Positions 22,472-34,240 of a DNA stretch of 64,000 nucleotides are shown here, piece by piece. The position numbers and the translations under genes were made by a program. The DNA is from Sternotherus odoratus (taxonomy: Eukaryota > Chordata > Testudines > Kinosternidae). The notes beneath the pieces were generated by a model. It saw nothing but the letters and a program-made list of their open reading frames with translations. It was not told the origin of the DNA and searched no databases. The number at the start of each line of letters is the position of its first letter. The first letter of the stretch is position 1. Where the stretch lies: positions 77,187,892-77,251,891 of the forward strand of contig JAVMKO010000001.1 of assembly GCA_032164245.1 (NCBI GenBank), read 5' to 3'.

Positions 22472-23721
22472 TGTCAGGCAAGAGTTAAAATTTAGCTAAC
22501 AGCTAAGACAGAAATTGCAGATTAAGAAAGAAATGTTTCAGTAGCCCAAGGGCACTGACGACTGTAAACAACTGATAAATTTATGTGGTCAAATGCCCGC
22601 CAAGTAACTCAGCTCTTAGAACAGAACAAGTCCTCCCTTCACTGCCCACTGGATATCTGTAAGCACTCAACCCTACCCCACCTCCCACCTCACCACATTC
22701 CTCCACAAGGTAGCCATAGATACTTGATCAGCTGGGCAGCTGCTGTTCTCTGTGACATAGTTATGATGTCATAATACCCTCTCCAACAGACACCGCACTC
22801 GCTCAGCTCTCTGCCCCTCCCCCCTCCAACGGAACCCCGGAATCCCTCAGCTCTCTGCCCCTCCCCCCTCCAACGGAACCCCGGAATCCCTCAGCTCTCT
22901 GCACCCTCCCCACCTCCGATGGACCCGAGTTGGGTTTGGTCGGAGGGTAAGTGAGGTAGGGGTGTCGGGTTTGGTCGGGGGGTGAGGTGGGGGTGTTGGG
23001 TTTGGTCGGGGGGTGAGGTGGGGGTGTCGGGTTTGGTCGGGGGGTAAGTGAGCTGGGGGTGTTGGGTTTGGTCTGGGGGGGTGGGAAGGTGTCGGGGGGG
23101 GTGAGGGGTGAGGTGTGGGGGTTGGGATTGGTCAGGGGGTGCTGGGTTTGGTGGGGGTGTTGGATTTGGTTGGGGGGGTGAGGAGGGGGGTCGGGGTTGG
23201 TCGAGGGGTAAGTGAGGTGTGGGTGTCGGGTTTTTTTGTGGTGGTAGGTAGGGGTGTCGGGTTTGGTTGGGGGGGAAAGTGAGGTGGGTGTGTTAGGTTT
23301 GGTCTACGGGGGTGAGGTGTGGGTGTTGGTCAGGGGGTGTGGGGGTTGGTAGGGGGAGACGTGGGGGTGTTGGGTTTGGGTGGGGGGGGTGAAAATGTGA
23401 GTCGGGGTTGGTCGAGGGGTAAGTGAGGTGGGGGTGTCGGGTTTGGTCGGGGGGGTGAGGTGGGGGTGTCAGGTTTGCTCTCTGCTCCCATCCAATGGAC
23501 CCCGCACTCGCTCAGCTGTCTGCCCCCTCCCCACCTCCGACTGACCCGAGCAACGCCGGGTATTTTCGCTAGTAAATTGATAAGAGAATGTATATAACTG
23601 GCCACTATCGCACCATGTTTTCAAAGTTGTTTATCAGTCTTCCCGGTACCGTAAATAAACCCCCTTCAGTATTGTCTATGCTTTCCTGATTCTTGGGGAA
23701 AAGAATCTTTTTTGCCTAACA
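22472..23721 (+). mobile_element. solo LTR (1.25 kb) nested in CR1, GGAG target duplication
   Basis: Starts TGTCAGGC and ends GCCTAACA, imperfect inverted termini with TG...CA. GGAG on both sides (22468-22471, 23722-23725). Near its 3' end are TATATAA (about 23590) and AATAAA (about 23653), as in an LTR promoter and polyadenylation region. The CR1 reading resumes directly after it. A G-rich minisatellite fills much of it. No internal genes remain. Confidence 0.8.
22924..23488 (+). repeat. G-rich minisatellite in solo LTR
   Basis: Degenerate units around GGGTTTGGTCGGGGGGTGAGG and GGGGGTGTTGGG, about 15-20 copies of variable length. Preceded by a 43-bp direct duplication (22802-22895). Runs of G suggest G-quadruplex potential. 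Confidence 0.9.
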
Positions 23722-24070
23722 GGAGACTTTAGCTAGCTGTTCTTCAAATTCTTTTTTTGATCTTTCTAATTATATTTTTACACTTCATTTGCCAGAGTTT
23801 ATGCTCTTTTCTATTTTCCTCATTAGGATTTATCTTCCATTTTTTAAAGGATGCTGTTTTGCCTCTCACTCTTTCTTTTACTTTGTTGTTTAACCACGGT
23901 GGCTCTTTTTTGGTTCTCTTACTATGTTTTTTAAATTGGGGTGCACATTTAAGTTGAGCCTCTGTTATGGTGTCTTTAAAAAGTTTCCACGGAACTTGCA
24001 GGGATTTTAATTTTGGTATTGTACCTTTTAATCTAAAATATTTTATGCACATGTTTTCTAGGAGGTTTAA

Positions 24071-25164
24071 CTACATAGAAATGTCTGTCTTACTCTGTTA
24101 TTAGGATCGTTCAGTCAAAGAAAAGGTGAGACAAATGCTGCATTTCTTAAAGCTCACTTTTAATTTATTTTAATGCTAACTAATTAACAATTTGATTTGT
24201 AAATCCTCAGAAAAATCAGTCAGTACAGTAAGCGCTGTAGTCTGAAGCCTATGAAAGCAGGAAAGCAACAGAGTCAGCGCTCTGCTGTCATCTGCTGGAG
24301 AGCAAGAGGCGTGGCCTGAGCAAGACAGCATCACATTTACATATTAATGTCACATAATTTGGGGACATATTATTTGGCCGAGTTTTGTACTTGCTGCCTG
24401 TATTTTGGAGATTACCCTGGTGGGAACCATCTGAACAATGACTGAAAACAAGGTCACCCTGAAGAAGACTGTTTGCCAAGGCCGAGTAAGAGTCCTTGGA
24501 CAGAAGAAGCCCAAGTCCCCGTTCCCCCCCCCCCCCCCAAAAAAAAGATTGTCCATTCTTGGTTAATTGCTGGGAATGCTTCCATAGAGGGTAAGAACTC
24601 TTATGGGGTGGTTAGATCACTGATTCCCCTGGAACCTTAAAAAAACAAAACCTGAGTTGAAAGCTACAGTTGTCTGATATGGGCAGAACTCAGCAGTGGT
24701 TCTTGGAATGATAATTGGGCCTTTAAACAACAAAAAATGAAATAAACAAACAAACCTTTCCATCTTGAAGTACCTTATGCACCTAAAGTCTGACTGAAAT
24801 GCTTTTGCTGTGTGTCCAGCCCATTACATTCTCTTCAGCCTTTATTCGATGATATTCCAAGAGAATTCAAGCAAGCAAAGTACCAAAAGGCAAACTCTTC
24901 TCCATGATTTTGAGTAGTTTCGTGTTTAGTCTTCTGTGCTAGCTTTGGTTATGGTTTCATGTTTCCCACAGCTCCCATTGGCCAGGAATGATGAACAACG
25001 GTCACTGGGAATTGGGGGGGCGGGCATGCCTGCAGATGGCCGGTGTCAGCAAAATGTCTTGCAGCCACAATTAGCCTACCTTGATGGGTTTCAGGTTGCC
25101 CACCACTGCTTTACCCCTACAAGTCAAAGCATAAGGGACATAAGAATGTTTAGCATATCTGCCA
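24071..25164. other. no gene; partial hAT-like fragment near the end
   Basis: AT-rich sequence with a poly-C/poly-A tract at 24525-24547. About 24950-25120 resembles an hAT 3' part ending GGTTGCCCACCACTGC, but the other end was not found. Confidence 0.4.
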
Positions 25165-25327
25165 TTTTTGCCTGAAGCTGGGAATGGGCGATAGGAGATG
25201 GATCACTTGATAATTACCTGTACTGTACATTCCCTCTGGTGCACCTGGCATTGGCCACTGTCAGACGACAAGATACTGGGCTACACGGACCTTTGATCTG
25301 AGCCAGTATAGCCATTCTTATGTTCTT
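25165..25327 (+). mobile_element. CR1 3'-end fragment
   Basis: Typical CR1 3' sequence: GCACCTGGCATTGGCCACTG followed by TACTGGGCTACACGGACCTT and CATTCTTATGTTCTT. Confidence 0.85.
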
Positions 25328-25782
25328 TTGTAAATACCTTGAAACATCTGCTAAAACAGTGCTATGTGAATACCTTTTCTCACTTTCAGGTGATTCTGTA
25401 AATAAGAAGCGGGCAGTAGTATATCCCAGAAATGTAAATAAACTTGATTGAGCGATTGGCTGAACAAGTAGGACTGAGTGAATTTGTATGAGGTGAATTG
25501 AAAAATACTGCTTCTTTTATCTTGTTTACAGTGTAAATATTTGTAATAAAAATAATAATATAAAGTGAGCACTGTACATTTTGTATTCTGTATTGCAATT
25601 GAAATCAATATATTTGAAAATATAGAAAGCATCCAAAATATTTACAATTTGAATTGGTGTTCTATTATTATTTACCAGTTATTTACCAATTAAAACAGAG
25701 ATTAATTGTGACTTTTTCTTAATCTTGTCAATTTGTTTTGTGTTAAACGCATGCATTAATTGTGACTAATTGACAACCCTAG
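25328..25782 (+). mobile_element. 3' fragment of an hAT transposon, with fossil transposase end
   Basis: Begins in the dimerisation domain (F-S-L-S-G-D text near 25377, then NKKRA) and runs through an AT-rich tail to an end with AATTGTGACTAATTGACAAC. Same family as the palindromic copy at 42237-44452. Confidence 0.7.
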
Positions 25783-27498
25783 TGTGGCAGGGTGGACTAG
25801 ATCTTGAGGTCCCCTGCTGGAGGCCTTTTTGCCCTGCCCCAAAATAGAGCAGTGGGAAGTCCTCCAAGCTACCTAGAGTGGCTACAGAGGAACAACCAAT
25901 CAGAGGAGCTGTTGGAGCAGCTAATCTGGGGCCAGAAGGGCCCTATATAAAACAAGCAGCAGAGTTGAGAAGTCAGTTTCTGGCTGGAGCTGGAGGAGTG
26001 AAGACTGGGTGACTGGCTGGCTGGAAGAGCAGCAGTACAACAGACAGCTCACTGTGGAGAGCTCAGTGCAGACAGGACTGAGGTCCAAGGAAGGCTGCTG
26101 AAGACCAAGTGCCTGGCTGGTAGGAAGAGCAGCAGGACCACTGGAAGGTCAGTGCGGGCAGCCTGAAACCCAGGGGGACCAAGCACAGAACCCAACCAGG
26201 CCAGCGAGGATACCAAGATGGGCCCCACTGGTCTGGTTGAAGACTGAGCTATGGGTACCGAGATGAGCCCCGGCTGGGTGCTTGAAGAAGTTGTGGATTG
26301 CCACGGACTTGCAGGGGCGAAAAAAAATGCAGGCGTGTTATTTACCAGGCTGCACATGGCAACAGACTATATGGTAAGGCAGTGGACCCCAACCTTTTTA
26401 CCGCCGCGGACCGGTCAACGCGGACCGGTCACTGCTTGCGGCCCGGGTGGTCGTTTTAATTTTTCTCTCGGTGCGGCGGACCCTTTTATGTCCTCCGAAA
26501 AGCCGCCGAATATAAGTAATATTCCTAAAAAACAGTATATTTAGGAATTCACCGCGGCGTAGCCTTGTGTGTCCGCCGAAAAGCCGCCGGAAACGGAACT
26601 TAAGACCATGCGGAAGACTATTCGAAAAGGGAATACATGCAGGGAATGCGGAACGGAACGCATGCAGGCGCCCAGGAAGGGAAGGCGACCGATGCGGAGG
26701 GGAAGGCGGCCGCGGCCCGGTACCAATTACTCCACGGACCGGTACCGGTCCGCGGACCGGGGGTTGGGGATCACTGTGGTAAGGGATGCAAGGAGAGTAT
26801 GGGTCACAACACGAACTGCAGACACACACACACACACAACTAAAATTAATCAATTTAAAGTTTTATTGGGGATAATTACAAGGGGTAAGGGAGCAGTTTT
26901 TTGATTAACTAATAGACTTAATGAAACTTAAAACACACAATGACTAAAATACCTACTAACAATATTTATAAACAAAGATACAGCATTTAGTAATAATCGA
27001 TACTTACAAATACAAACCAATGCATAACGACCGGCGAACGTAGAAGCTGTGTTTGAAACACGTGAGCTGAGAGAGAGGCTTCGAGGCGATCAAGCTCGGT
27101 TAAGGGGGGGGATACGCAGGATTCGTTTTTCTTTCTCCTCTCCCTGTCTGCACATGGAGACTATGACATCATAGCAGTGTCCTAGGGGAGGGGGCTCAAA
27201 ACCTGTTTGTGTTCGTTTCCGATTGGCACAAGCAAAGTTTACACCAAGTAGGGGAGCAGGTGCCTAAAAGTCTGGCTTCGCCCCAAAGGTGAGGGTATGC
27301 ACATTGTTTTAGAATGCGTGCAAAACTGATGACAAAAGAAGAGGCCAGGGCAATACTGGTATGGGCAAGTTTTACAGGATGCAGACAGGAACTCATCTGA
27401 ACAGAAGTTAGTGCCTCTGGGAGAAGCCTTAGAGTCATGGCCCCGTACCAGGGCTGAGCTAAGAACTTGGACTTTAAACCCTGCAAGGGGAGACAGTG
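25783..27498 (+). repeat. LTR-like repeat of uncertain family, split by an hAT
   Basis: Begins TGTGGCAGGGTGGACTAG right after the hAT fragment. It has a TATATAA box at 25944-25950 and GAGCTCAGTGCAGACAGGAC-type repeats. The part right of the hAT (26785 on) contains (CA)n at 26820-26838 and AT-rich sequence. End not determined. Confidence 0.35.
26380..26776. mobile_element. hAT MITE with perfect 8-bp duplication
   Basis: Ends CAGTGGACCCCAACC and GGTTGGGGATCACTG. TGGTAAGG occurs on both sides (26372-26379, 26777-26784). The interior repeats CGGACCGGT and GCCGAAAAGCCGCCG motifs in both orientations. Confidence 0.93.
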
Positions 27499-27500
27499 TA

Positions 27501-28750
27501 CAGTAAAACCTCGATATAACGGACTAATTCGGGCGAGGGGGTGTCCGTTAAAGCCGAAAGTCCATTATATAATAAAGTAGGTTTTCCGAATGCGTATGTT
27601 AAAAAATTGACAAATTAGTTAGTTTACCTGTTTTTACTTATGTAGACACGTTTATGTAATTAAAATTAAGTATGTATGAAAAGTTTAATTTCACAGAAAA
27701 GTTTTCTATACAGTAGACTCTCGATTATCCGGGATGATCGGGAAAACCGTAATCCCGGTTAATAAAATCCCGGATAATCACGCGTCTACTGGGGGGGGGG
27801 GGTGTTTCCTCTGGCTGCCCTGGGGGTGGGGTGGGGTGGTCCCACCACCTGCCCCAGTCAGCTCCCCTGCTAGCCTGGCTGTAGGAAGCCCAGGATGGCA
27901 GCGGGCTGAGACCCCGGCTGGCAGGAGCCTGGGGGGAAATCCCAAAGCGGCAGCAGGTTGAGTGCTCAGCCCGCCGCCTCTTTGGGCTCTCTCCCCAGGC
28001 TCCTGCTGCCTGCCCCAGTCAGCTCTCGCTACCAGCCTGGGTGTAGGGAACCCAGGCTGGCAGCGGGAGCTGAGACCCTGGCTAGCAGGAGCCTGCGGGG
28101 AAACTCTAAAGCAGCAGCCGGCTGGGCACTCAGCCCGCCACCACTTTGGGGTTTCCCCCCACTGGTCCCTTGCCAGCAGGGGTCCTGCCTCCTGCCCCAG
28201 TCTGCTCCCGCTGTTAGTCTGGGTTCCCTGCACCCAGGCTGTCAGCGGGAGCTGAGTGGGGCAGGTGGCAGGAGCCTGGGGAGAGAGCCAAAAGCGGCGG
28301 CGGGCTCAGCACTCAACCTGCTGCCGCTTTGGGCTTTCCCCCCAGGCTCCTGCCAGCCGGGGTCTCAGCCCGCTGCCAGCCTGGGTTTCCTACACCCAGG
28401 CTGGAAGCAGGCTGAGACCCCAGCTCGTAAGGGGCCAGTGGGAGAAGCCCCAAAGCAGCGGCAGGCTAAGGCTGAGCCCGCCGCCGCTTTGGGGCTTCCC
28501 CTACCGACCCGTTTAGACATCCCGGAAAATCCGCAGCCCGGTTAACCCGCACCCGGATAATCGGGAGTCTACTGTAACAGTAAATTAATAACAAAAAATA
28601 ACCTGTTAATTTAATTATAAGCAAATATTGGTTAAAAGCATTTTAAAATTATCAGGGTGTTAATTTTCACATATGACATACGGACCAGAAATTTTGTCCG
28701 TTAAATCCGAAGTCCGTTAAATCGAGGTCCACAAAATCGAGGGTTTACTG
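27501..28750. mobile_element. Tigger/pogo-type element carrying a second Tigger MITE
   Basis: Ends CAGTAAAACCTCGATATAAC and the inverted GAGGGTTTACTG, TA on both sides. Interrupted at 27711-28574. No transposase frame remains. Confidence 0.88.
27711..28574. mobile_element. Tigger/pogo MITE nested in another Tigger
   Basis: Ends CAGTAGACTCTCGATTATCC and GATAATCGGGAGTCTACTG, TA on both sides (27709-27710, 28575-28576). The core has GC-rich tandem units around CCCAGGCTCCTGC in alternating orientations. Confidence 0.9.
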
Positions 28751-28752
28751 TA

Positions 28753-29652
28753 TGTGGCTCGGGCTGAATCGCTGAAGACCCCCCTGAGAGAAGCACTGGC
28801 TGGGGGAGGACGCTCACGAGAGGTGGATGCCATCCTGAATTAAACAATGTAATTGCAGGCATATCAGCCAGAGAAAAGGGGGCACTCAGGAGAGGTGGGT
28901 GCTGACCCTATTACACCTACTTAGAAATGTTACTGTCTGCTGGTAAACTTTATGGCATTGGCGGCAATGTGTCCCATTCGTAGGGCAGGAAATATCCTGC
29001 ATTAGTCAGTAGCACCTTAATGAAGGACTAGTCTTAATGGAGTCCAAAGGGAATCCTGTCTCATCTAAATGTCAGCTGCACAGGGGAGTACCCAAAAGAG
29101 TAGGGATGAACAGAGGGATCCTTAAGACTCCCAGATGGAAACACACAACGTAAAGGGGTGAGGGAAACCACTCCTCCTGCCAAAAAATACTTGGGGTTTC
29201 TTTACATTGTCCTTTTTTTTCAGGGTAAAACCTAAATTCTCAGCTGAAAGCACCAACCATCCTTGGTAAGTTTTTGTGCATCCACAAAAAACAACAGTTT
29301 TCTTTGCGTTTAAGTTTTACTTTAAATGTGATAATTATTACTGTGATTTCTTGTTTGTATTAGCATAGTTCCTGGAGGCACTGTACAGCTACACAGTAAG
29401 AGACAGTCCCAGCCTGGAAGAGCTGACATTCTAAACAGACACGGCAGACCCAGTGGGACAATGGAAGTATCATCATTTCCATGTTACAGTTTGATAATGG
29501 TCTATCCCATTTCTCCCAGCTGTGTAGCTGGGCAACACAATTATCTAGTGTATTTGTTGAGCAAATAGGAAAGGTAGAAGTGTTGTGATTTCTGTTGCTA
29601 AGGTACAAATACCGAGCTAACTAACAAAAGTCCATTCTTGAATTATGTGAGG
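28753..29652. other. no gene; old MIR/L3-like remnant
   Basis: About 29340-29480 (GCACTGTACAGCTACACAG, then AGAGACAGTCC and GAAGAGCTGACATTCTAAAC) resembles an ancient SINE/LINE tail also seen at 13480-13530. Nothing else recognised. Confidence 0.5.
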
Positions 29653-29669
29653 CTGTAGACCAGTGGGTC

Positions 29670-30900
29670 TGTGACGGGGCTGAGCGGCCCCGCACCGGTA
29701 CAGCAAGGGTTAACCCTTCTCTCTGGGCAGAGGAAGCCACGCCCCGGAAGCTCTGCTGGGCATGCTCCAGCTGGGGACCCAGCATAAAAGCCTGCAGAGT
29801 TGGTCAGTCAGGGCTGACCACCAGAGCGGAAGGACGTGTGTTACCAGCTCCTGAGGAGGAACAGCCAACATTCTGGGACCCAGACGACAGCCTGGCTGTG
29901 ACGCCGCTGGAGGACCCATCCGCCATCGTCCCGGAGGGAGAACACCCTGACGGACCCCCGGACACCGAAGGCAGGGTAGGAAGTGACCCAGGGGACTTTT
30001 AAAGGGACAGACTAGCTCGGCGTGTTGCGGACGGATCCCCGCCGAGCGTGGGGCGAGACCAGCCCTGCTGATAGGTGAGCCCTGGGTCGGGACCCGGTGG
30101 AGTGGGCGGGCCCGGGTCCCCCTACCCCTACGGCCATTAGGCCACGCTACCCTGAGAGCGGGAAGCAATTATATAGACTCTGGCCATTGGGCCACGCTAC
30201 CCCGAGAGCGGGAAGCAATTATATAGACTCCGGCCATTGGGCCACGCTACCCTGAGAACAGGGGACACTTGTATAAACTCCGGCCATTGGGCCACGCTAC
30301 CCCGAGAGCGGGAAGCAATTATATAGACTCCGGCCATTGGGCCACGCTACCCTGAGAACAGGGGACACTTGTATAGACTCCGGCCATTGGGCCACGCTAC
30401 CCCGAGAGCGGGAAGCAATTATATTGACTCCGGCCATTGGGCCACGCTACCCTGAGAACAGGGGACACTTGTATAGACTCCGGCCATTGGGCCACGCTAC
30501 CCCGAGAGCAGGAAGCAATTAGATTGACTCCGGCCATTGGGCCACTCTACCCTGAGAGCGGGAAGCAATTATATTGACTCCGGCCATTGGGCCACGCTAC
30601 CCTGAGAACAGGGGACGCGCGTATAGACTCCGGCTATTGGGCCACCCTACCCCGAGGGCGGGAAGCAATTAGATTGACTCCGGCCATTGGGCCACACTAC
30701 CCTGAGAACAGGAGACACTTATATAGACTCCGGCCATTGGGCCACGCTACCCTGAGAGCAGGGGATGCGTGTATAGACTCCGGCCATCGGGCCACGCTGC
30801 CCCCCCCTTTCCCTTGAGGGGGGGATTAGAGACAGGCAGAGGTCCGCTGCCACGCCTAGCCCCAGCCTTCAGGGGGCACTGTGGAACCGGAACCGGCACA
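29670..30900 (+). repeat. 5' LTR of Gypsy element
   Basis: 1231 bp, TGTGACGG...GGCACA, with a CATAAAAG TATA-like box near 29784. It differs from the 3' LTR mainly by minisatellite copy number. Confidence 0.93.
30131..30800 (+). repeat. 50-bp minisatellite in 5' LTR, about 14 units
   Basis: Units begin GGCCATTGGGCCACGCTACC and are exactly 50 bp. Two subtypes, one with GAGAGCGGGAAGCAATTA and one with GAGAACAGGGGACACTTG, largely alternate. There are no unique spacers, so this is not CRISPR-like. Confidence 0.95.
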
Positions 30901-30958
30901 ATTGGCACCTGACCAGGGACTATTTGAACCGGTCCTGCAAGGAGGACCTAGAGCCAAG

Positions 30959-31345
30959 ATGGAGGTCGAGAAGCTCCTGAAATGGCTGCTGGACAACCAG
31001 CAACAGCAGGCAACACAACAGCAGCAGCAGCAACGGCAGTTGCTCCAAGAGCTAGCAGCCCAGCAGCAGCAGCAGGCGGCGCAGCAGCAAGAGCAGCAGC
31101 AGCAGCTGATACAGGCACTGACCGCACAGCAACAAGCCAGCCAAGAGCGGCTTTTCCAACAGATGACCACACTCGTGGGGCGTGCGCCAGGTCCGCCTCT
31201 GGGAGCTGTCGGGGGTGGAACGAGCGAGGGCCTCGGAGGACTGCCGGTGCGACTAACCAAGATGGGGCACGGGGATGACCCCGAGGCCTTCCTGGTAACA
31301 TTTGAACGGGTTGCAACTGCCGTCCAGTGGCCCAGCGCCCCCAGA
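30959..31345 (+). pseudogene. Gypsy gag remnant, N-terminal part
   Basis: Starts at an ATG in good context (AAGATGG). It has a Gln-rich coiled-coil stretch (about residues 14-65), then VRLTKMGHGDDPEAFLVTFE, which resembles the Gmr1-type gag region related to SCAN. The homology stops abruptly near 31335, where the frame runs into pol linker sequence out of phase. The rest of gag and any protease are missing. Confidence 0.75.
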
Positions 31346-33912
31346 CCAGAGAAGACCAGGAGTGGCTGGATATCAATGTGGACTTGCTGGAGGAGCAAAG
31401 GGGGGATGCCACCCTCAGCAGAGCCTGGGAACAGGCAACGAGTGTTCCGGATCCGGAGGGGAGAGCACCCGGGCGCCAGCAGCAAGGCCCCCGCTTCAAG
31501 ATCCAGAACGACCTGCTCTATTGACGGGTGTTGGAACCTCAAACCAAGGAGGTATTGCGTCAGCTACTGGTCCCGCGGCGGCTTCGGCGACACGTACTCC
31601 AGCTAGCTCACTCGGTGCCGTGGGCAGGACACCTGGGGAGAGAGAAGACACTGCAGCGGGTCGACCAGAGGTTCTTCTGGCCCGGCATCCATCACGACAT
31701 ACGGGAATACTGTGCCTCCTGCCCCGAGTGCCAGAAAGCCAGCCCGAAGGGGATACCAAAGGCCCCCCTAGTCTCCCTGCCGGTGGTCGGTGTGCCGTTT
31801 GAGAGGATTGGCCTGGACTTGGTGGGGCCCTTGGAAAAGAGCAGCTCAGGCCACAGGTACATCCTAGTGGTGGTCGACTACGCCATGCGCTACCCGGAGG
31901 CGGTGCCATTATGGACCGCCTCTGCCATCGCCAACGAGCTCCTGCAAATCTTCGCCCGAGTTGGCTTGCCGCGGGAGATACTAACAGACCAAGGGACTAA
32001 CGTAACATCCCGGTTAATGGCGGAGTTATGCCATTTATTAAATATCCGTGCTTTAAAGACCTCAGTCTACCACCCCCAGACAGATGGGTTGGTGGAGAGA
32101 TTTAATAGGACCCTAAAGTCCATGCTGAGGAAGTTTGTAGAGGACGACCCGCGACATTGGAACAAGTTACTCCCTGCCCTTCTCTTCGCCGTACGTGAGG
32201 TCCCCCAGGCGTCTACCGGATTCTCCCCCTTCGAACTCCTATACGGGCGGAGGCCCCGGGGGATCCTAGATCTCCTGAAGGAGACGTGGGAAGAACAGGA
32301 GTCCCGGGTTAGGGGGACCGTCCAGTATATACTTCACTTGCGAGGGCGGCTCCGGGAACTGGGTACCTTGGCCCGGGAGAACTTGGAGAAGGCACAACGA
32401 AGCCAAGAAGCCCACTACAACAAAGGGGCTAAGTTGCGGAGGTTCGAACCAGGAGACCGGGTTCTCTTATTGTTGCCTTCCTCAGAGTCCAAACTGCTGG
32501 CGAAGTGGCAAGGCCCTTTCGAGGTGACCCGGCAAGTGGGCCCAGTCGACTATGAGGTTCGCATGTCAGGACGAAGAAGGGACACCCAGGTCTACCACGT
32601 GAACCTCCTCAAAGCCTGGAGAGACTGGGAAGGCTTAATGATCGCCCCCTACCCCCCAGAACCCGAGCTGGGGCCTTCGGCGGGCGAGCCCGAGAAGGGA
32701 GGGGCTACCGCCATAGGCCGGGAGCTCAAACCGGGGCAGCAGGAACAGGTACAGCGGTTGATAGCGGCCTTCCCCGACGTCCTCTCTGCCCAACCAGGGA
32801 GGACCCCGTTGATCAGCCACCACATCGCTACCATCCCGGGCCACAAGGTGAGGGAAAACCACGGACCGCTTCCCAAAAAGATGTGGGAGACAGTGCAAAA
32901 GGAACTTGAGACCATGTTGGCCTTAGGGGTGGTCGAGGAATCGCGGAGTGAGTGGCGGAGCCCAATAGTACTCGTTCCCAAGCCTGACGGGACCGTGAGG
33001 TTCTGTATTGACTTCCGTAAGGTAAACGCAATCTCCCGTTTTGATGCCTACCCCATGCCGCGGGTGGATGAGTTGCTGGAATGGTTAGGCAAGGCAGAAT
33101 TCATCTCCACCCTAGACTTGACCAAGGGGTATTGGCAGATCCCCCTGACGCCTACCTCCAAAGAGAAGACGGCATTCCCTACGCCCTTCGGCCTCTATCA
33201 ATTTACCATGATGCCCTTCGGGTTGCATGGGGCCGCGGCCACCTTCCAGCGGCTCATGAACCAGGTACTGCACCCGCATAGTGCGCATGCAGCGGCCTAC
33301 ATTGATGATATCATCGTCTATAGCACCAGCTGGGAAGAACATCTCGAACACCTAGCGGAGGTGCTACGAGCCCTGGGCCGGGCCGGCCTCACAGCGAACC
33401 CGGCCAAGTGTCACTTAGGCCAAAGAAAAGTGACCTACTTGGGCTACACCGTGGGCCGAGGCAGGCTCCGCCCTCTGGTAGACAAAGTGGAGGCCTTGAA
33501 GGGCTACTGTCCCCCGACAACGAAGAGACAGGTATGGCAATTCCTGGGACTGGCCGGATACTACCGCCGGTTTGTACCCAATTTCGCCACGCTCGCCGCT
33601 CCCCTCACTGACCTGACGAAGAGCTCCCAGCCGAAGAAAGTCCAGTGGTCCGCCGCCTGCGAGAGGGCTTTCAACGTCCTGAAGGAACGGCTGACCCAGG
33701 AGCCCGTGCTAGCACAGCCGGATTTCTCCAAGCCCTTTATTTTACAGACAGATGCCTCGGAGGTTGGGTTGGGGGCTGTATTGTCCCAAGAGGAGGGGGG
33801 AGAAGAGCACCCCGTCTTATACTTGAGCCGTAAGTTGTTTCCCCGAGAAGTGCGGTACTCTACCATAGAGCGGGAAGCCCTGGCGGTCAAGTGGGCAGTG
33901 GACGCCCTAAGG
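31346..33912 (+). pseudogene. Gypsy pol: integrase, then RT and start of RNase H
   Basis: The long frame is open from 31525; an in-frame TGA at 31522-31524 cuts it from the upstream linker. Numbering residues from 31528: integrase zinc finger H28/H35/C65/C68, catalytic D97, D154 and E190 (D-35-E spacing seen), GPY/F-type module (WQGPFEV, VDYEV), then RT with VLVPKPDGTVRFCIDFRKVN, the YIDD box at 591-594 (about 33298-33309), and RNase H with TDAS and REALAVKWAV. Integrase preceding RT is the reverse of ordinary Ty3/Gypsy. The frame is interrupted at 33912 by an hAT and resumes at 35232. Confidence 0.93.
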
Positions 33913-34030
33913 CAGTGATGGCGAACCCGTGGCACGCGTGCCACTGCCGGCACGCCGAGCCATCTCTGTGGGCACGCCGCTCGTGAGCCAGATGTGGCTC
34001 TTTTGAGCCTGTCATCTGGCTCGTGCGGCG

Positions 34031-34240
34031 CTCTCTGTCCGCGAGGCTGGGGGGCGGGGGAGGCGGTGTGGCGCGGCGCTCTCTGTCCGCGAGGCTGGGG
34101 GGCGGGGGAGGCGGTGTGGCGCGGCGCTCTCTGACCGCGAGGCTGGGGGGCGGGGGAGGCGGTGTGGCGCTCTCTGACCGCGAGGCTGGGGGGCGGGGGA
34201 GGCGGTGTGGCACGGCGCTGCTGTGACCGCGAGGCTGGGG
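34031..34240 (+). repeat. 48-bp GC-rich tandem array in hAT
   Basis: About four and a half copies around CTCTCTGTCCGCGAGGCTGG then GGGCGGGGGAGGCGGTGTGG; two intervals are 48 bp, a later one about 42 bp. Confidence 0.9.

Larger units (their letters stand above)
20288..24070 (-). mobile_element. long CR1 LINE, split by a Harbinger MITE and a solo LTR
   Basis: Reading down the minus strand: linker domain (23744-24052, with TEAQLKCAPQFKKHSKRTKK-like text), then KNIIRKIKKR; RT N-terminal part (22185-22409); RT core (21777-21983, GNSQHGFCKGKSCLTNLLEF); the [20 protein letters not shown] block (21362-21631, equivalent of FADDTKL); and the 3' end near 20288 (CCATACTGGATCAGACCAAAGGTCC complement region). 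Several stops and frameshifts. Interrupted at 20748-21029 and 22472-23721. Confidence 0.92.

Noticed and set aside
27778..28545. ORFs of 150-195 codons
   Set aside because: They come from GC-rich tandem units in the nested Tigger element; no family resemblance and open in several frames.
30131..30800. CRISPR-like array of 50-bp repeats
   Set aside because: Units abut with no unique spacers, lie in both LTRs of a retrotransposon, and the genome is vertebrate.
30856..31542. Antisense ORF of 228 codons with Cys/Ser runs
   Set aside because: Shadow of the Gln-codon-rich gag sequence on the other strand.
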